From Desulfobacter sp. (GTDB lineage: Bacteria > Desulfobacterota > Desulfobacteria > Desulfobacterales > Desulfobacteraceae): a DNA stretch of 64,000 nt. Under the pieces are notes generated by a model. That model searched no databases. It was not told the origin of the DNA and saw only the letters and a program-made list of their open reading frames with translations. The stretch spans positions 2,287,501 to 2,351,500 of the forward strand of contig CP054838.1 in assembly GCA_028768545.1 (NCBI GenBank), read 5' to 3'. Positions 37,663 to 47,593 of the stretch are shown here, piece after piece (within the stretch, counting starts at the first letter, position 1; each line of letters opens with the position of its first letter). The position numbers were made by a program, and so were the translations under genes.

Positions 37663-38565
37663 ATGACAGGGAAAATGATCAATCAATCCGATCAAATGAT
37701 ACAGGGCTATGTTTTTGCCCTGGCGGCTACAGCCATCTGGTCCGGTAATTTTATCGTGGCACGGGGGCTTAGCACGCTGATGCCGCCGGTAAGCCTTGCG
37801 TTTTACCGGTGGCTTACCGCCGTGATTGTCTTTACCCCCTTTGCCCTCAAGGGGATGATCAAGGAACGAAAGACTGTGGCCAGGCATTGGCGGTATTTTG
37901 GGATTACCTCCTTTTTAGGCATCACCTGCTTTAATACCTTTATTTATATTGCCGGCAGTACTACCTCTGCTGTCAACCTTTCCCTGATCAGTATTTCCTT
38001 TCCCATATTTGTCCTTTTTCTGGACCGAATTTTGTTCAAGGCCCGTTTAACCCCGGCAAAATTGTTCGGCATCGTCCTGGTTCTTGCCGGGGTGATCTGC
38101 CTGATTACCAAAGCAGATGTCAACACCCTTGTTGATATCTCCTTTGCAAAAGGGGATTTGTGGATGGTTCTGGCTGCCGGGATTTTTGCCGTTTACAGCA
38201 TTCTGCTCAAAAAAAAGCCCTTAAATATTTCCCTTTTTACCCTTCAATATACCTGCTTTGTTCTGGGGCTTATTTTTTTAGTTCCCTTTTTTATTTGGGA
38301 ACAACGCCTTGTCACCCATCCGCTTTTAACCCGGGCCACCATCCCGGCGATTTTGTACGTTGGGATTTTTGCCTCTTTGGCTGCATTTTTATTCTGGCAC
38401 CGGGCAATTGTGATTATGGGGCCTGCAAAATCAGGCATGGTGTATTATACCCTCCCGCTTTTCAGCATGGTCCTGGGAAGCGTTTTTCTGGGAGAAAGTT
38501 TAGGGCTTGTCCATCTTGCAAGCCTTGTCCTGATTCTTTCAGGGATCTTGCTCACCAACCAATAG
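37663..38565 (+). CDS. EamA/DMT-family transporter
   Basis: The 300-residue protein has ten hydrophobic segments. It shows AATAIWSGNFIVARGLSTLMPPVSLAFYRW in the first repeat (positions 37723-37812) and LAAGIFAVYSILLKKKP in the second. The substrate is unknown. ATG 37663 follows AAAGGAGAATAG. It is divergent from the DUF2284 gene. Confidence 0.88.
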   Translation: MTGKMINQSDQMIQGYVFALAATAIWSGNFIVARGLSTLMPPVSLAFYRWLTAVIVFTPFALKGMIKERKTVARHWRYFGITSFLGITCFNTFIYIAGSTTSAVNLSLISISFPIFVLFLDRILFKARLTPAKLFGIVLVLAGVICLITKADVNTLVDISFAKGDLWMVLAAGIFAVYSILLKKKPLNISLFTLQYTCFVLGLIFLVPFFIWEQRLVTHPLLTRATIPAILYVGIFASLAAFLFWHRAIVIMGPAKSGMVYYTLPLFSMVLGSVFLGESLGLVHLASLVLILSGILLTNQ

Positions 38566-38702
38566 GTGACACTTGAATATGGGTTGACCCCCCAAGGCAA
38601 ATGGGTTAGGGTGCCCCATCTTTTACTTTTAAAGTAAGCTCAGGAAGCTGTTTTTGGTCTTCATATTTAGATGACTCTCTGTCCTTACGCCTGCGAGGGG
38701 CA

Positions 38703-39407
38703 ATGAATCATCAGGAGATGGATGCGGACCAGGGTGGTCTTAAAGCGATTCTTTTTAATATTATCCAGGGAAAATTGGCAGATCCAAACGACCATGGGCA
38801 TCTGGTCGGTATTCTCAGGGAAATGATGGATTTTGGGCAGGAGCTTGTTCAGGATCTTGAAATATCCGGACAGGCCCCCAAGGTTTCATGCGGAAAAGGG
38901 TGCAGCTATTGCTGCCATTCCAGGGTGAATATCCTGCCCATTGAAGCCCTGCTGATTTCAGGGTTTATGGACAAAGAGTTTGACCTTACGGCCGTTGAAG
39001 CCATCAAGGCAAAGATTCAAACCAACCTGGGGCTGACCCGGGGAAAGAGTTTTTTTGAACGGGTTGCCCTGAAAGAGCAAACCCCCTGCATTTTTTTAGA
39101 AAATGGCCAATGCAGGGTCTACGAGGTTCGCCCCATGATTTGCAGGGCATGGAATTCTTTGGACAAAAAGGGGTGTCAGGCTGCATTTGCCAATGGAAAT
39201 GCAGATGCCCAGATAGACAGTTCCAAGGTCCGTAACTATGTGTTCAGTACCACCCGGGATCTTTTTGGAGAACTGAGCTGTCAGATGGGTCTTCAGGCGG
39301 ATTTACGGCAGATTCCAGAGGCCATCGGGGACTGTCTGGCATCCAGCAGTCCCCTGGTCCTCTGGGGGGGGGGCGGTGAATTGTTTAAACCCCAATTTCA
39401 GGTTTAA
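38703..39407 (+). CDS. YkgJ-family cysteine cluster protein
   Basis: The 234-residue protein has the Fe-S/zinc-binding pattern CGKGCSYCCHSRVNILPIEA followed by CIFLENGQCRVYEVRPMICRAW. The family (UPF0153/YkgJ) is found broadly, with some members acting as chaperone-like or oxidoreductase partners. Its 3' end overlaps the RRM gene on the opposite strand by 4 bases. Confidence 0.87.
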   Translation: MNHQEMDADQGGLKAILFNIIQGKLADPNDHGHLVGILREMMDFGQELVQDLEISGQAPKVSCGKGCSYCCHSRVNILPIEALLISGFMDKEFDLTAVEAIKAKIQTNLGLTRGKSFFERVALKEQTPCIFLENGQCRVYEVRPMICRAWNSLDKKGCQAAFANGNADAQIDSSKVRNYVFSTTRDLFGELSCQMGLQADLRQIPEAIGDCLASSSPLVLWGGGGELFKPQFQV

Positions 39408-39685
39408 AACCGTCTTTTCTTAAATTTCTTTTTGGGTTTTTTGCCGTCCGGCGTGGACTGGTTGACCTTGATATGTTTTCCTTCCAAAAAGAGTTTGTTC
39501 AGGGCTTTAACCGCCTTGTCCGCCTCTGAGTTGTTGGGCATTTCAACAAAGGCGAATCCCTTGGAATCACCTTTGAATCGGTCTTTGATCAATTTGACGC
39601 TTTCCACGGTGCCGAATTCTTCAAACATGGATTGAAGTTGGTTTTGGTCTATTGAAGGCGCCAAATTGCCCACATATATATTCAT
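39404..39685 (-). CDS. RRM-domain RNA-binding protein
   Basis: The protein of about 93 residues is one RNA recognition motif. RNP2 is IYVGNLA, RNP1 is KGFAFVEM, and the tail is Lys/Arg-rich. ATG 39685 (MNIYVGNLAPS) follows AAGGACC; the longer frame has no ribosome site. Short RRM proteins in bacteria are often cold-shock or stress induced. A DEAD-box helicase lies upstream on the same strand, a functional match. Confidence 0.9.
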   Translation of the reverse strand: MNIYVGNLAPSIDQNQLQSMFEEFGTVESVKLIKDRFKGDSKGFAFVEMPNNSEADKAVKALNKLFLEGKHIKVNQSTPDGKKPKKKFKKRRF

Positions 39686-39842
39686 ATAAGGTCCTTGTTT
39701 GTTTAGTTGTGTTATGGGATCCCATACCAAAAGGATGCCATTTAAACAGAAAGAATGGGTCCTTTATAGTGAAAGGGCCTGTTTTTCAATACAGGCGCTT
39801 TTGATGCTATCTGTTGCCTTTGAGGATAGCAAGGATTTTCTT

Positions 39843-41066
39843 TTAAAGGCCTTTGGGAAGCCAGTTTGACCCGTTCTTTTTTTCACTTTTTCTGGGTCTT
39901 GGGTTTTTGGGGGCCTGTTTTTTGGGGGCGTTTAATTGGGAGGTTGAGGTGAATGCTGCATTTTCAACCTGGATTTTTTGTTTCATGAGACGCTCAATTT
40001 TGCCAAGCAACCCTTGTTCTTCGGCACTGACCAAGGAAAGGGCAATACCGCTTGCCCCGGCACGGCCAGTACGTCCGATCCTGTGGATATAATCTTCAGC
40101 CACATGGGGCAGGTCAAAATTAACCACATGGGGCAGGTGTTGAATATCAAGCCCCCGGGCAGCAATATCTGTTGCCACAAGGGTTTTAATATTTCCTTTT
40201 TTAAAATCGGCAAGGGCCCGGGTCCGGGTGGCCTGGCTTTTGTTTCCATGGATAGCGGCCGCTTCAATTCCGTCACTGATCAATTGTTTGGTCAAGCGGT
40301 TTGCCCGGTGTTTGGTCCGGGTAAAAACCAGAACCTGTTGCCATTTTCCCTTGCGAATCAGGCTGGAAAGCAGGCCTCTTTTGTCCGTCTGGGACACAGG
40401 GTATACTTTTTGATTGATTTTTTGGACCGTGGTGTTTCCCCTGGAGACCTCAACCATGGCCGGATTTTTAAGCAACCCCTTGGCCAGTCCCTTGATCTCT
40501 TGGGAATAGGTGGCTGAAAAAAGCATGTTCTGGCGGTTTTTAGGAAGATAGGTCATGATTTTTTGAATATCACGGATAAATCCCATATCCAGCATCCGGT
40601 CGGCTTCATCAAGGATGAGAACCTCAACCTTTGAAAGGTTGACCGTTTTCCGGTTGACATGATCAATGAGGCGTCCGGGAGTGGCCACTAGAATATCAAT
40701 CCCTTTTTTCAGGCCTTTGATCTGGGGATTGATGTTCACACCGCCGAACATGACCATGGACCTGAGGTAAAGATTTTGCCCATAGGCTCGAATGCTGTCA
40801 TCCACCTGGGCGGCCAGCTCCCGGGTCGGGGTGATGATCAGGGCCCTTGGATGGCCGTGTGCGGGTTTGACCGTTGACAATTTCTGGAGCAGGGGCAGGG
40901 CAAAGGCCGCTGTTTTTCCCGTACCGGTTCTGGCCCCTGCCAATATGTCTCGGTCCTGTAAAATAAGGGGAATCGCTCTGGCCTGGATGGGGGTCGGGCT
41001 TGTGTAACCCTGGGTTGAAATAGAATCAAGTATGGCAGGGCACAGCCCTAGTTGCTTAAATGGCAT
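39843..41066 (-). CDS. DEAD-box RNA helicase, RhlE type
   Basis: The protein of about 407 residues carries the Q motif ([20 protein letters not shown]), motif [12 protein letters not shown], motif II DEAD ([15 protein letters not shown]), SAT motif FSATYS and motif [12 protein letters not shown], with a basic tail. RhlE proteins remodel structured RNA and assist ribosome assembly and RNA decay. ATG 41066 follows AGGAGA. It heads the RRM gene, separated by about 157 bp, on the minus strand. The 303-bp gap to the TPR gene holds divergent promoters but nothing else that I can see. Confidence 0.93.
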   Translation of the reverse strand: MPFKQLGLCPAILDSISTQGYTSPTPIQARAIPLILQDRDILAGARTGTGKTAAFALPLLQKLSTVKPAHGHPRALIITPTRELAAQVDDSIRAYGQNLYLRSMVMFGGVNINPQIKGLKKGIDILVATPGRLIDHVNRKTVNLSKVEVLILDEADRMLDMGFIRDIQKIMTYLPKNRQNMLFSATYSQEIKGLAKGLLKNPAMVEVSRGNTTVQKINQKVYPVSQTDKRGLLSSLIRKGKWQQVLVFTRTKHRANRLTKQLISDGIEAAAIHGNKSQATRTRALADFKKGNIKTLVATDIAARGLDIQHLPHVVNFDLPHVAEDYIHRIGRTGRAGASGIALSLVSAEEQGLLGKIERLMKQKIQVENAAFTSTSQLNAPKKQAPKNPRPRKSEKKNGSNWLPKGL

Positions 41067-41369
41067 GGATAAATCTCTCCTGTATTTGCCTACCCCTTTT
41101 GCGGGGGCCGGTCCAGGCCTGGATATTTTAAAATTTGGTAAGGATTGAGGCAAATTAGGAAGGAATTAACCGCAACGCTACAGGTGCCGACCGGATGGTA
41201 CCTTGTTAAAAACATTTAATTATACCAGGGTTTTGGATAAACGCAAGACAAATTTTTCACCCATGAGATATGATGGGGGCAAAAAACATGAAATATGGGT
41301 CAATACTTGCTCCAAAGGGTTAGGTTTGATAGAAGGCCTTACGCAAAAGTTGAATCATGAGAGGTGAGA

Positions 41370-41795
41370 ATGACTGAACATACCGTTGAAGAACAATTGG
41401 CTTCATCCATAAAAGAGTTAACCGCGCTTGAAGCAAAATGGGGACAAGACCATCCCGAACTGGTCAATACCTTGAGCCGAATCGGCAGTCTGTACTGGGA
41501 TGCCGGGCAGTTTGCCAAGGCCGTAACCTATGGGGAAAAGGTTTTAAATATTATTGAAAATCAATTGGGGCCCAATGATTTCCAGGTGGTCACCAGTGCA
41601 GAGAATCTGATAGCCGGCCTGGTCAAGATCCGGCAGTTTGCAAAGGCAATGAAAATCCGGAATCAAATTTTCAAACAATTGGACAAGAGTCATCCTCGGT
41701 TTGCCTATTTTCAGGCATTAAAAGCCTATATTGCCAAGGAAAGCACAAAGTCAGGCTTTCGTCCCCCGTCCAGACGGAAAAAAAAGAAAGGCTGA
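41370..41795 (+). CDS. tetratricopeptide-repeat protein (141 aa)
   Basis: Three TPR-like helical pairs are visible (VNTLSRIGSLYWDAGQFAKAV, VVTSAENLIAGLVKIRQFAKAM, HPRFAYFQALKAYIAK) with a basic tail (PPSRRKKKKG). It is a likely protein-protein adaptor of unknown partner. ATG 41370 is chosen over GTG 41364 because GAGAGG stands just upstream. Confidence 0.75.
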   Translation: MTEHTVEEQLASSIKELTALEAKWGQDHPELVNTLSRIGSLYWDAGQFAKAVTYGEKVLNIIENQLGPNDFQVVTSAENLIAGLVKIRQFAKAMKIRNQIFKQLDKSHPRFAYFQALKAYIAKESTKSGFRPPSRRKKKKG

Positions 41796-42012
41796 TTTAA
41801 TTCGTAAATTGGCCTGCCGGGATTAAAGGGACAGAACCGGGCCGGCGCCTTGGTTTTATGGGCCACAACAGCAAGGTTTTTGTCAAAATTACCCTCGCTT
41901 GCCGCTTTTGTCGTGGTATTGAGGGACGGTAAAGAAGAGGATGCGGTGCCTGTTCCCAAGCCAAAGGGGTGATACCCCTGGATTTCAAATCATTGGAAAA
42001 TGTCTGTACACC

Positions 42013-43622
42013 CTAAGCCTGAAAAGAGCAGAACGGGTTTGGCGCCAAGGCACTGAGGGCTGACGTTTTCGTGCTCGCCTTGATAACGCTGAAGAGGGTG
42101 ACCTTTTTAGTTTTTCCCTTTAACCTGACTCCGGGCATTTGAACAAACTCAACCCCCCTGCCTGCATTTTGAACAATATCTTTGGAAACCAGAATATCTG
42201 TTTTGAATTTTTTGTTCATATCCTGGATCCTTGATGCGGTATTCACGGTATCCCCGATCAGGCTGTAAGCGATTCTTTCCCTGGCCCCAATATTGGCGGC
42301 CAACACCTGACCCGTATGAATCCCGATGCCGTGCTTTAACCCCTGATAGCCCTGGGCCTGAAGTGTTTTATTGAGTGCCTCAAGCCTCGTTCTCATATCA
42401 ATGGCAGCCTTTACCGCAGCCCGTTCATGTCCGGCCAAAGAAAGGGGGGCACCAAATACCGCCTCGATTTCATCCCCGACGAATTGAAGACCATTCCCTT
42501 ATGCTGTTTAATGCATTGGGTCATTTCATCCAGGTAGGCGTTTAATATACGGATGATGTCAGTGGGCGGGGTCTTTTCCACCAGGGGGGTAAAATCTTTT
42601 AAATCGGCAAACAAGAGGGTGGCCTGCTTGAGTTCCCCGTCCAAAGGGATGTCTCCTTTGAGGATTTCATCCCGGACCTCCTGCCCCACATACCGGCCAA
42701 AGGTGCTGCGGATGAATTCTTTTTCCTTTAACCCCTCTGTCATTCTATTGAGGGTCTCTCCGGCAAATCCGATCTCGTCCCGGGAAAAAATTTTAGCCCT
42801 GGCGGAAAAATCACCTTTAATTACAAGGGACAGGGACAACATGATTTCCTCCACCGGCCGCCTTAATGTTTCAGATACCATAAGCAACAAAAATATCGCT
42901 ATGGCAATAAAGAGTATGCTTTCCATGGAAATGGCGCTTTCAAGAAGATCCAGCAGATCTGATTCACTCGTCTGCCCTGTTGCCTGGATGTGTTTAAACC
43001 GGCTGATGGTCAGGCGGATAAAGACCAGGGGAACAATGGATATCGCAAAAACCAAAATTCCCAGCCGGGCCCTCAAACTCACGGACCAGACACCGGACAC
43101 CTGCATCAGGTCCCCATTTGGGAAGAAAACCGGTACCCAATTGTTCTGGATGACATGTTCAGCCCAGAAAAAGGCAAGCACTCCTGTGGCCAGTCCGCTG
43201 GTTATCCCCACCATAAGGGTGTTGGAGATATTTAAGAGCCAACAGGCAAAACCAATAGCCCCCCAGGCGACCAGATTAACGCCGGCAATAAGATAGGGCT
43301 CGTTGAGCAGGCGCTTTCTGGCCAGGGCCACTCGGGCCGGGGCCATCGGTCTGCCGGTATAATACCGTTTCAAGCATTGACGGATCGGCCATTCATAGGC
43401 AATGACAATCCCTGTATTTATCGCAATCCAGGCCATGCCCAAAATCAGTTCCGTATTCCCGAAAAACCAAACAAACCGGTCCGAAGGCACCGGCATCCGA
43501 TAATAGGGAAAAAGACCTGACATGATGCTGCCCAAGAGATTAACAATAAAATTGCCCAAAATAACTTCATTGGACAGGTGAAGGTATTGAACCCTGGGTT
43601 TGACAAGATGTTCGGTAGTCAT
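42013..43622 (-). pseudogene. membrane adenylate/guanylate cyclase (class III) with HAMP, frameshifted in the cyclase domain
   Basis: The first frame (43622 to 42411) gives six membrane helices, a HAMP linker (RRPVEEIMLSLSLVIKGDFS), SRDEIGFAGETLNRMTEGL and the start of a class III cyclase domain (ATLLFADLKDFTPLVEK). Near 42488 the frame breaks. The second frame carries FVGDEIEAVFGAPLSLAGHE, GIGIHTGQVLAANIG and SLIGDTVNTASRIQDM, which are essential cyclase residues. One missing base (GTCCTTCAA read as GTCTTCAA) would restore MVLQFVGDE. Either the gene is dead or this is a sequencing error; the site is not a long homopolymer. Confidence 0.82.
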
Positions 43623-43814
43623 TTTTTTTCCTTTGGGTCAAGGGGGGTATCCTGGGCAGGGTGGCCTCCCGGGGTAAATCAAAGGCTCAGCCTGACTTGT
43701 CGTGTGATTGTGCCGGGGGGTAAAATAAAAACCTGTATTCGTTTAATTGTGATTTCGTTGTAAATTTTTAAAAAAATACCGGACAATGATAGATTTTTGC
43801 CCGGTATCAGATCT

Positions 43815-44264
43815 TCAGAAATTAAATTTGTCCGCCACCTTGGCAAATAGCCTGATAAATGCCTCTCTTTCCTCGGGCTCAAGGGATTGCAAAATGTGAC
43901 GGTTCTGTTTGTCATCCAGCTCCATGTGGGCGGTCATCATCTCTTCGCCCCTGGGGGTGATCTTGAGTGAAAAAGACCGGTAATCCCTGGGATTGATGAT
44001 CCTTTGGACAAATCCCTTTTTTTCCAGCTTGGCCACAATGCTGCTCAGGGTTGTCTGGGGCAACCTGAGTCTTTCACGGATATCCTTTAAAATGATATCC
44101 GGTTCTTCATATGCCATGCTGATCACATGCATATCAGAAAAGGTGAGCCCTTTAAGTTTATCAGACTTTGATTCCGGCCTGCTGGTCATGATTTTAAGCC
44201 AAAGCGTATGAAAGGCCTTGTTGAACCTGCTGACCTGATCGACTGTTATTTTGTTTTTTTCCAT
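43815..44264 (-). CDS. MarR-family transcriptional regulator
   Basis: The 149-residue winged-helix protein has an HTH at KDIRERLRLPQTTLSSIVAKLEKKG and the wing RIINPRDYRSFSLKITPRGEEMM. ATG 44264 (MEKNKITVDQ) is preferred over the long upstream frame. The RND/LolA-like locus starts 257 bp upstream on the same strand and is a plausible target. A possible operator region just upstream (CGATATCAGAATATAACG) is too weak to call. Confidence 0.85.
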   Translation of the reverse strand: MEKNKITVDQVSRFNKAFHTLWLKIMTSRPESKSDKLKGLTFSDMHVISMAYEEPDIILKDIRERLRLPQTTLSSIVAKLEKKGFVQRIINPRDYRSFSLKITPRGEEMMTAHMELDDKQNRHILQSLEPEEREAFIRLFAKVADKFNF

Positions 44265-44521
44265 TCTATTTTCCCATATGGTTGGTTGATTCGATATCAG
44301 AATATAACGATAATCGGTACACACGTCAACCCAAAAAGTTTGTCCTGCACGGCTGCAGTCGGCTACAAAGGCAGGGGGATCGGCCACACCATAAGTATGG
44401 TCAATCCCCTAAGGCGACCCTCTTTGAAATTTTCTCGCATTTAAAATTGTGATCAATAAATTGTCCGGTTTGCTGAATCCTAATCTAAAAACGCTTTTTA
44501 GAGTGGTTATATTCCAATATT

Positions 44522-45334
44522 TTATCTGCCTTTTTCAAGGAAGCGTGATGTGAAATAAGCATCATTATTTTCGGGTGTAAATTTAATATCATTATACTTA
44601 AATATTGATTTTCTATTATTTTTTACATTGGTCATCACCATATCCATGATTTTATACTTGTGGTTAACAGCATCGATTTCTTTGACTTGATTAACGGCCA
44701 ATTGTTTGAAAATTTCTCCTTGATAATCATAGTAATCAGCCTTACGTTCGATAAAATCGGCTTTGCTTATCCAGGAAATTTTTTTGGTAAACCCGTTTTC
44801 ATCGGCAACGTCGTCAGTTTTCGGTATGGCCTGAATGACCCAGCAGGTTTGGCCTTTAACCACAGCCTTCCCTAAATTCGTGTATTTAAAGTCATCAATT
44901 ATGGGTCTGGATGTATCCGCATAGGAGAATTCAGAGCCCATAAAACTTTTTGATTTCTGGGAGCTTACAATCCTTCGTGTCTTGCGCAATGACGGCAAAT
45001 AAATCCATGTATCGTCATCGGCTTTATGATAGTCGTACGTTAGAATGCCAATGCCTTTAACATCGGCAGGGGAAAGAAATTTAAACAGAACTTTTTCAGT
45101 ATCGCCATCTTTGGTCATTTTACTCACCTGGGCATAGTTTTTGATCCTTTTTCGTCCTTTTTGATCAACGATGATTAAGGTTGCAACAGCTTGTAGACCT
45201 TTAACCTTACTTGCATCATTTCCTTTTTCTATGATCTGCTCGGGACTGAGCGGTTTGTCTGCAATAGCATTTTGAGAAAAGTGGATTAAAAGCATGGCCG
45301 AAACCATAAATCCTATTTTATAAATTTTTTTCAT
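44522..45334 (-). CDS. LolA-like outer membrane lipoprotein-sorting protein linked to an RND exporter
   Basis: The 270-residue protein has a cleavable signal peptide (MKKIYKIGFMVSAMLLIHF, then QNAIA). The mature part matches the LolA-like family found beside MMPL/RND permeases: FKFLSPADVKGIGILTYDYH, WIYLPSLRKTRRIVSSQKSK, FMGSEFSYADTSRP and WISKADFIERKADYYDYQG. It probably carries a hydrophobic ligand between the permease and the outer membrane. The permease gene directly upstream (41 bp) is truncated, so this partner may be orphaned. Confidence 0.85.
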   Translation of the reverse strand: MKKIYKIGFMVSAMLLIHFSQNAIADKPLSPEQIIEKGNDASKVKGLQAVATLIIVDQKGRKRIKNYAQVSKMTKDGDTEKVLFKFLSPADVKGIGILTYDYHKADDDTWIYLPSLRKTRRIVSSQKSKSFMGSEFSYADTSRPIIDDFKYTNLGKAVVKGQTCWVIQAIPKTDDVADENGFTKKISWISKADFIERKADYYDYQGEIFKQLAVNQVKEIDAVNHKYKIMDMVMTNVKNNRKSIFKYNDIKFTPENNDAYFTSRFLEKGR

Positions 45335-45375
45335 ACCTATTCCTCTTAAAAGGATTGGAAGATGATTTTTGTCAA

Positions 45376-46025
45376 TCAGGCAGTCAATTGTGAGGGCTCT
45401 TTTTGGGGCGCTCTTTTGGGCTCCAGAAAGTCTGGCTTGAACACAATGCACAAGGACGGAACAAAAATGATGGCGCCAATCAGGCAGGAAGAGATTGATA
45501 CAATAATCAGGAAACCAAAGAATTTTACCGGCACAAAGTGTGAACTGAATAAAATGGAAAACCCGACAACAACGGATAGTGCGTTGAAGATTATTCCCCG
45601 GCCCGTTGTTAAAAGGGTATGTTTTATGGCTTCAACATGGTCATGATGGTTTTTCCTCTCTTTTTTATACCGCCATAAAAAATGGATGGTATAATCAACA
45701 CCAACGCCGATCATGATGGATGAAAGAAGGGCATTGATGATATTTAACTCAATACCCAGGTATCCCATGAGACCAAAGAGAAAAATCACGGATAAACCCA
45801 GGGGGACGGCTCCCAATACACCTGCAATAAAAGACCTGAAGACAATCATGAGAATGAGTGAAATAAGAATGATTGAAGAGGCAATCGCAACAAGCTGACC
45901 CTGGACCACATGATTTGCCAGGCCTGAAAAAATATCTGCGACCCCGCCGATACAGGTTACATCCGGGTCATCTTTTGTCAGTTCCCGGATTTGATTGAGA
46001 ACCTTTTGCAGAACAGAGGAGGAAT
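45376..46025 (-). pseudogene. MMPL/RND-family permease, only the C-terminal quarter remains
   Basis: About 215 residues remain, from SSVLQKVLNQIRELTKDDP through the last membrane block (QLVAIASSIILISLILMIVF, GVLGAVPLGLSVIFLFGLMG, IMIGVGVDYTIHFLWRYKKE) to the stop. RND permeases of this kind are about 750-900 residues. The upstream part is replaced by IS256 copy B at 46025/46026. An open frame runs from the IS end into this remnant, but its N-terminus is IS sequence. The cargo is unknown. Confidence 0.87.
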
Positions 46026-47464
46026 GTTCAGAATTCTGTGTCACGGTTTCGGTTCCCGGATCTGCCTCAGCGCCAGCGGAAGTAAAAGTCAGGTCCGAGA
46101 ATGGGCCTTCAATCAGCCACGTCGGAGGAGTTGACTTTTGCTGGAGTGGAGTTCCTGGAACCATCTTTTCCATCTGTAAATAAATCCTTATCAAATTCCC
46201 AGCTCTTTATCCAGCCGGCCTTCAAAGAAAATTGCCAACTGGGAAATTGTCAGTGACCAATTTTGAATCGGCATTGTCCATTTTTTACTGGCGTTCTGGA
46301 TCCCCATGTAAAGCAGCTTTAACAGGCTGTCCTGGTTCGGGAATGATCCCTTTGTTTTGGTCAGTTTTCGAAACTGTCGATGCACAGCCTCAATGGTATT
46401 TGTGGTGTATATTATCCGTCGAATCTCTTCTGGATATTTAAAGAAATGACTGAGGCGTTCCCAGTTGTTCCGCCAGGATTTTATCACAATCGGGTATTTG
46501 TCATTCCATTTATTTTCCAAGATATCCAGTTCTTCTTCGGCCAGATCCTTATTGACCGCTTTATAAACACGTTTTAGATCTGCCATAAATTCTTTTTTAT
46601 TTTTGGAACCAACGTATTTCAATGAATTTCGGATCTGGTGGACTACGCAGAGTTGAACTTCTGTGTCCGGGAATATGGTCTCAATGGCCTCGGGAAAACC
46701 TTTTAGACCATCAACACAGGCAATCAGGATATCTTTTACCCCTCGGTTTGAAAGGTCTGTTAACACCTGCAGCCAGAAGTTCGCACCCTCATTCTCGGAT
46801 ATGTACAGCCCAAGAACCTCTTTGCGGCCCTCGATATTCACCCCAAGAATTGTGTAAACGGCTTTGCTGCCGACCTTTCCGTTTTCTCGTACTTTATAAT
46901 GTATGGCATCAAGCCATACGATTGGGTACACATTTTCCAACGGCCTGGCCTGCCATTCTTTGACGGTATGGATGATTTTATCGGTAATGGTGCTCAGAGT
47001 GGCATTTGAAATCTCAAGTCCATAGATTTCCTGTAAATGGGAAGCCATATCATTATAACTCATGCCCAGGCCGTAAAGGGCTATTATCTTTCTTTCAATT
47101 TCATCGCTGAGCGTTGTCTGATGTTTTTTGACGATCTGTGGAGAGAAGGTTCCGGCCCTGTCACGCGGGGTTTCCAGCTCAAATTTACCATCCAGGGATT
47201 TAATGGTCTTTTTGCTTTTTCCATTACGGCGGTTGGCAGAAACTTCCTGCCCGAGATGGGACTCCAACTCTCCTTCAAGAGCAGCTTCAGCAAGATTTTT
47301 GATTAATGATGTAAGGACGCCGCCCTTACCTGTGAAGGGTTTACCTTCCTGGATGCCTTTAAGGGCTTTTTGAAAATCAAATTCGGTGTTTTCTTCGGTC
47401 ATGTCAGTTCTCCTTATTTAGCTGAGTATATCAGCTTTCATTCAACTGACACAGAATTTTGAAC
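46026..47464 (-). mobile_element. IS256-family insertion sequence copy B, full length (1439 bp)
   Basis: The ends are inverted repeats: left GTTCAGAATTCTGTGTCA and right, inverted, GTTCAAAATTCTGTGTCA. The flanks differ (GAGGAAT before, GCCCTTAA after), so there is no 8-9-bp target duplication, although IS256 elements normally make one. The RND gene on the left lacks its 5' part and nothing on the right continues it. The element therefore took part in an adjacent deletion or a recombination between copies. Confidence 0.88.
46191..47402 (-). CDS. IS256-family (Mutator-type) transposase, intact
   Basis: The 403-residue transposase has the N-terminal region MTEENTEFDFQKALKGIQEG, the catalytic WLDAIHYKVRENG (first Asp), IACVDGLKGFPEAIE (second Asp), CVVHQIRNSLKYV and YTTNTIEAVHRQFRK (Glu). 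DDE order is complete. ATG 47402 follows AAGGAGAAC. The right inverted repeat lies about 45 bp upstream and would contain the promoter. It is probably active and the source of copy A. Confidence 0.92.
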   Translation of the reverse strand: MTEENTEFDFQKALKGIQEGKPFTGKGGVLTSLIKNLAEAALEGELESHLGQEVSANRRNGKSKKTIKSLDGKFELETPRDRAGTFSPQIVKKHQTTLSDEIERKIIALYGLGMSYNDMASHLQEIYGLEISNATLSTITDKIIHTVKEWQARPLENVYPIVWLDAIHYKVRENGKVGSKAVYTILGVNIEGRKEVLGLYISENEGANFWLQVLTDLSNRGVKDILIACVDGLKGFPEAIETIFPDTEVQLCVVHQIRNSLKYVGSKNKKEFMADLKRVYKAVNKDLAEEELDILENKWNDKYPIVIKSWRNNWERLSHFFKYPEEIRRIIYTTNTIEAVHRQFRKLTKTKGSFPNQDSLLKLLYMGIQNASKKWTMPIQNWSLTISQLAIFFEGRLDKELGI

Positions 47465-47593
47465 GCCCTTAAAAAAAGGGTAATCTTCAACCTTTAATAA
47501 GATGTTCAGCGGGCCGATTCATTGGGCCGGGGAAGGTATCATAAAATATGCAGATTATCCTAAAAAATGTGTTCAAAATAAAGAGAACGATCA

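Noticed and set aside
42553..43296. 247-codon plus-strand ORF opposite the cyclase gene
   Set aside because: Low-complexity shadow composition and no ribosome site; the minus-strand frames carry clear HAMP and cyclase motifs.
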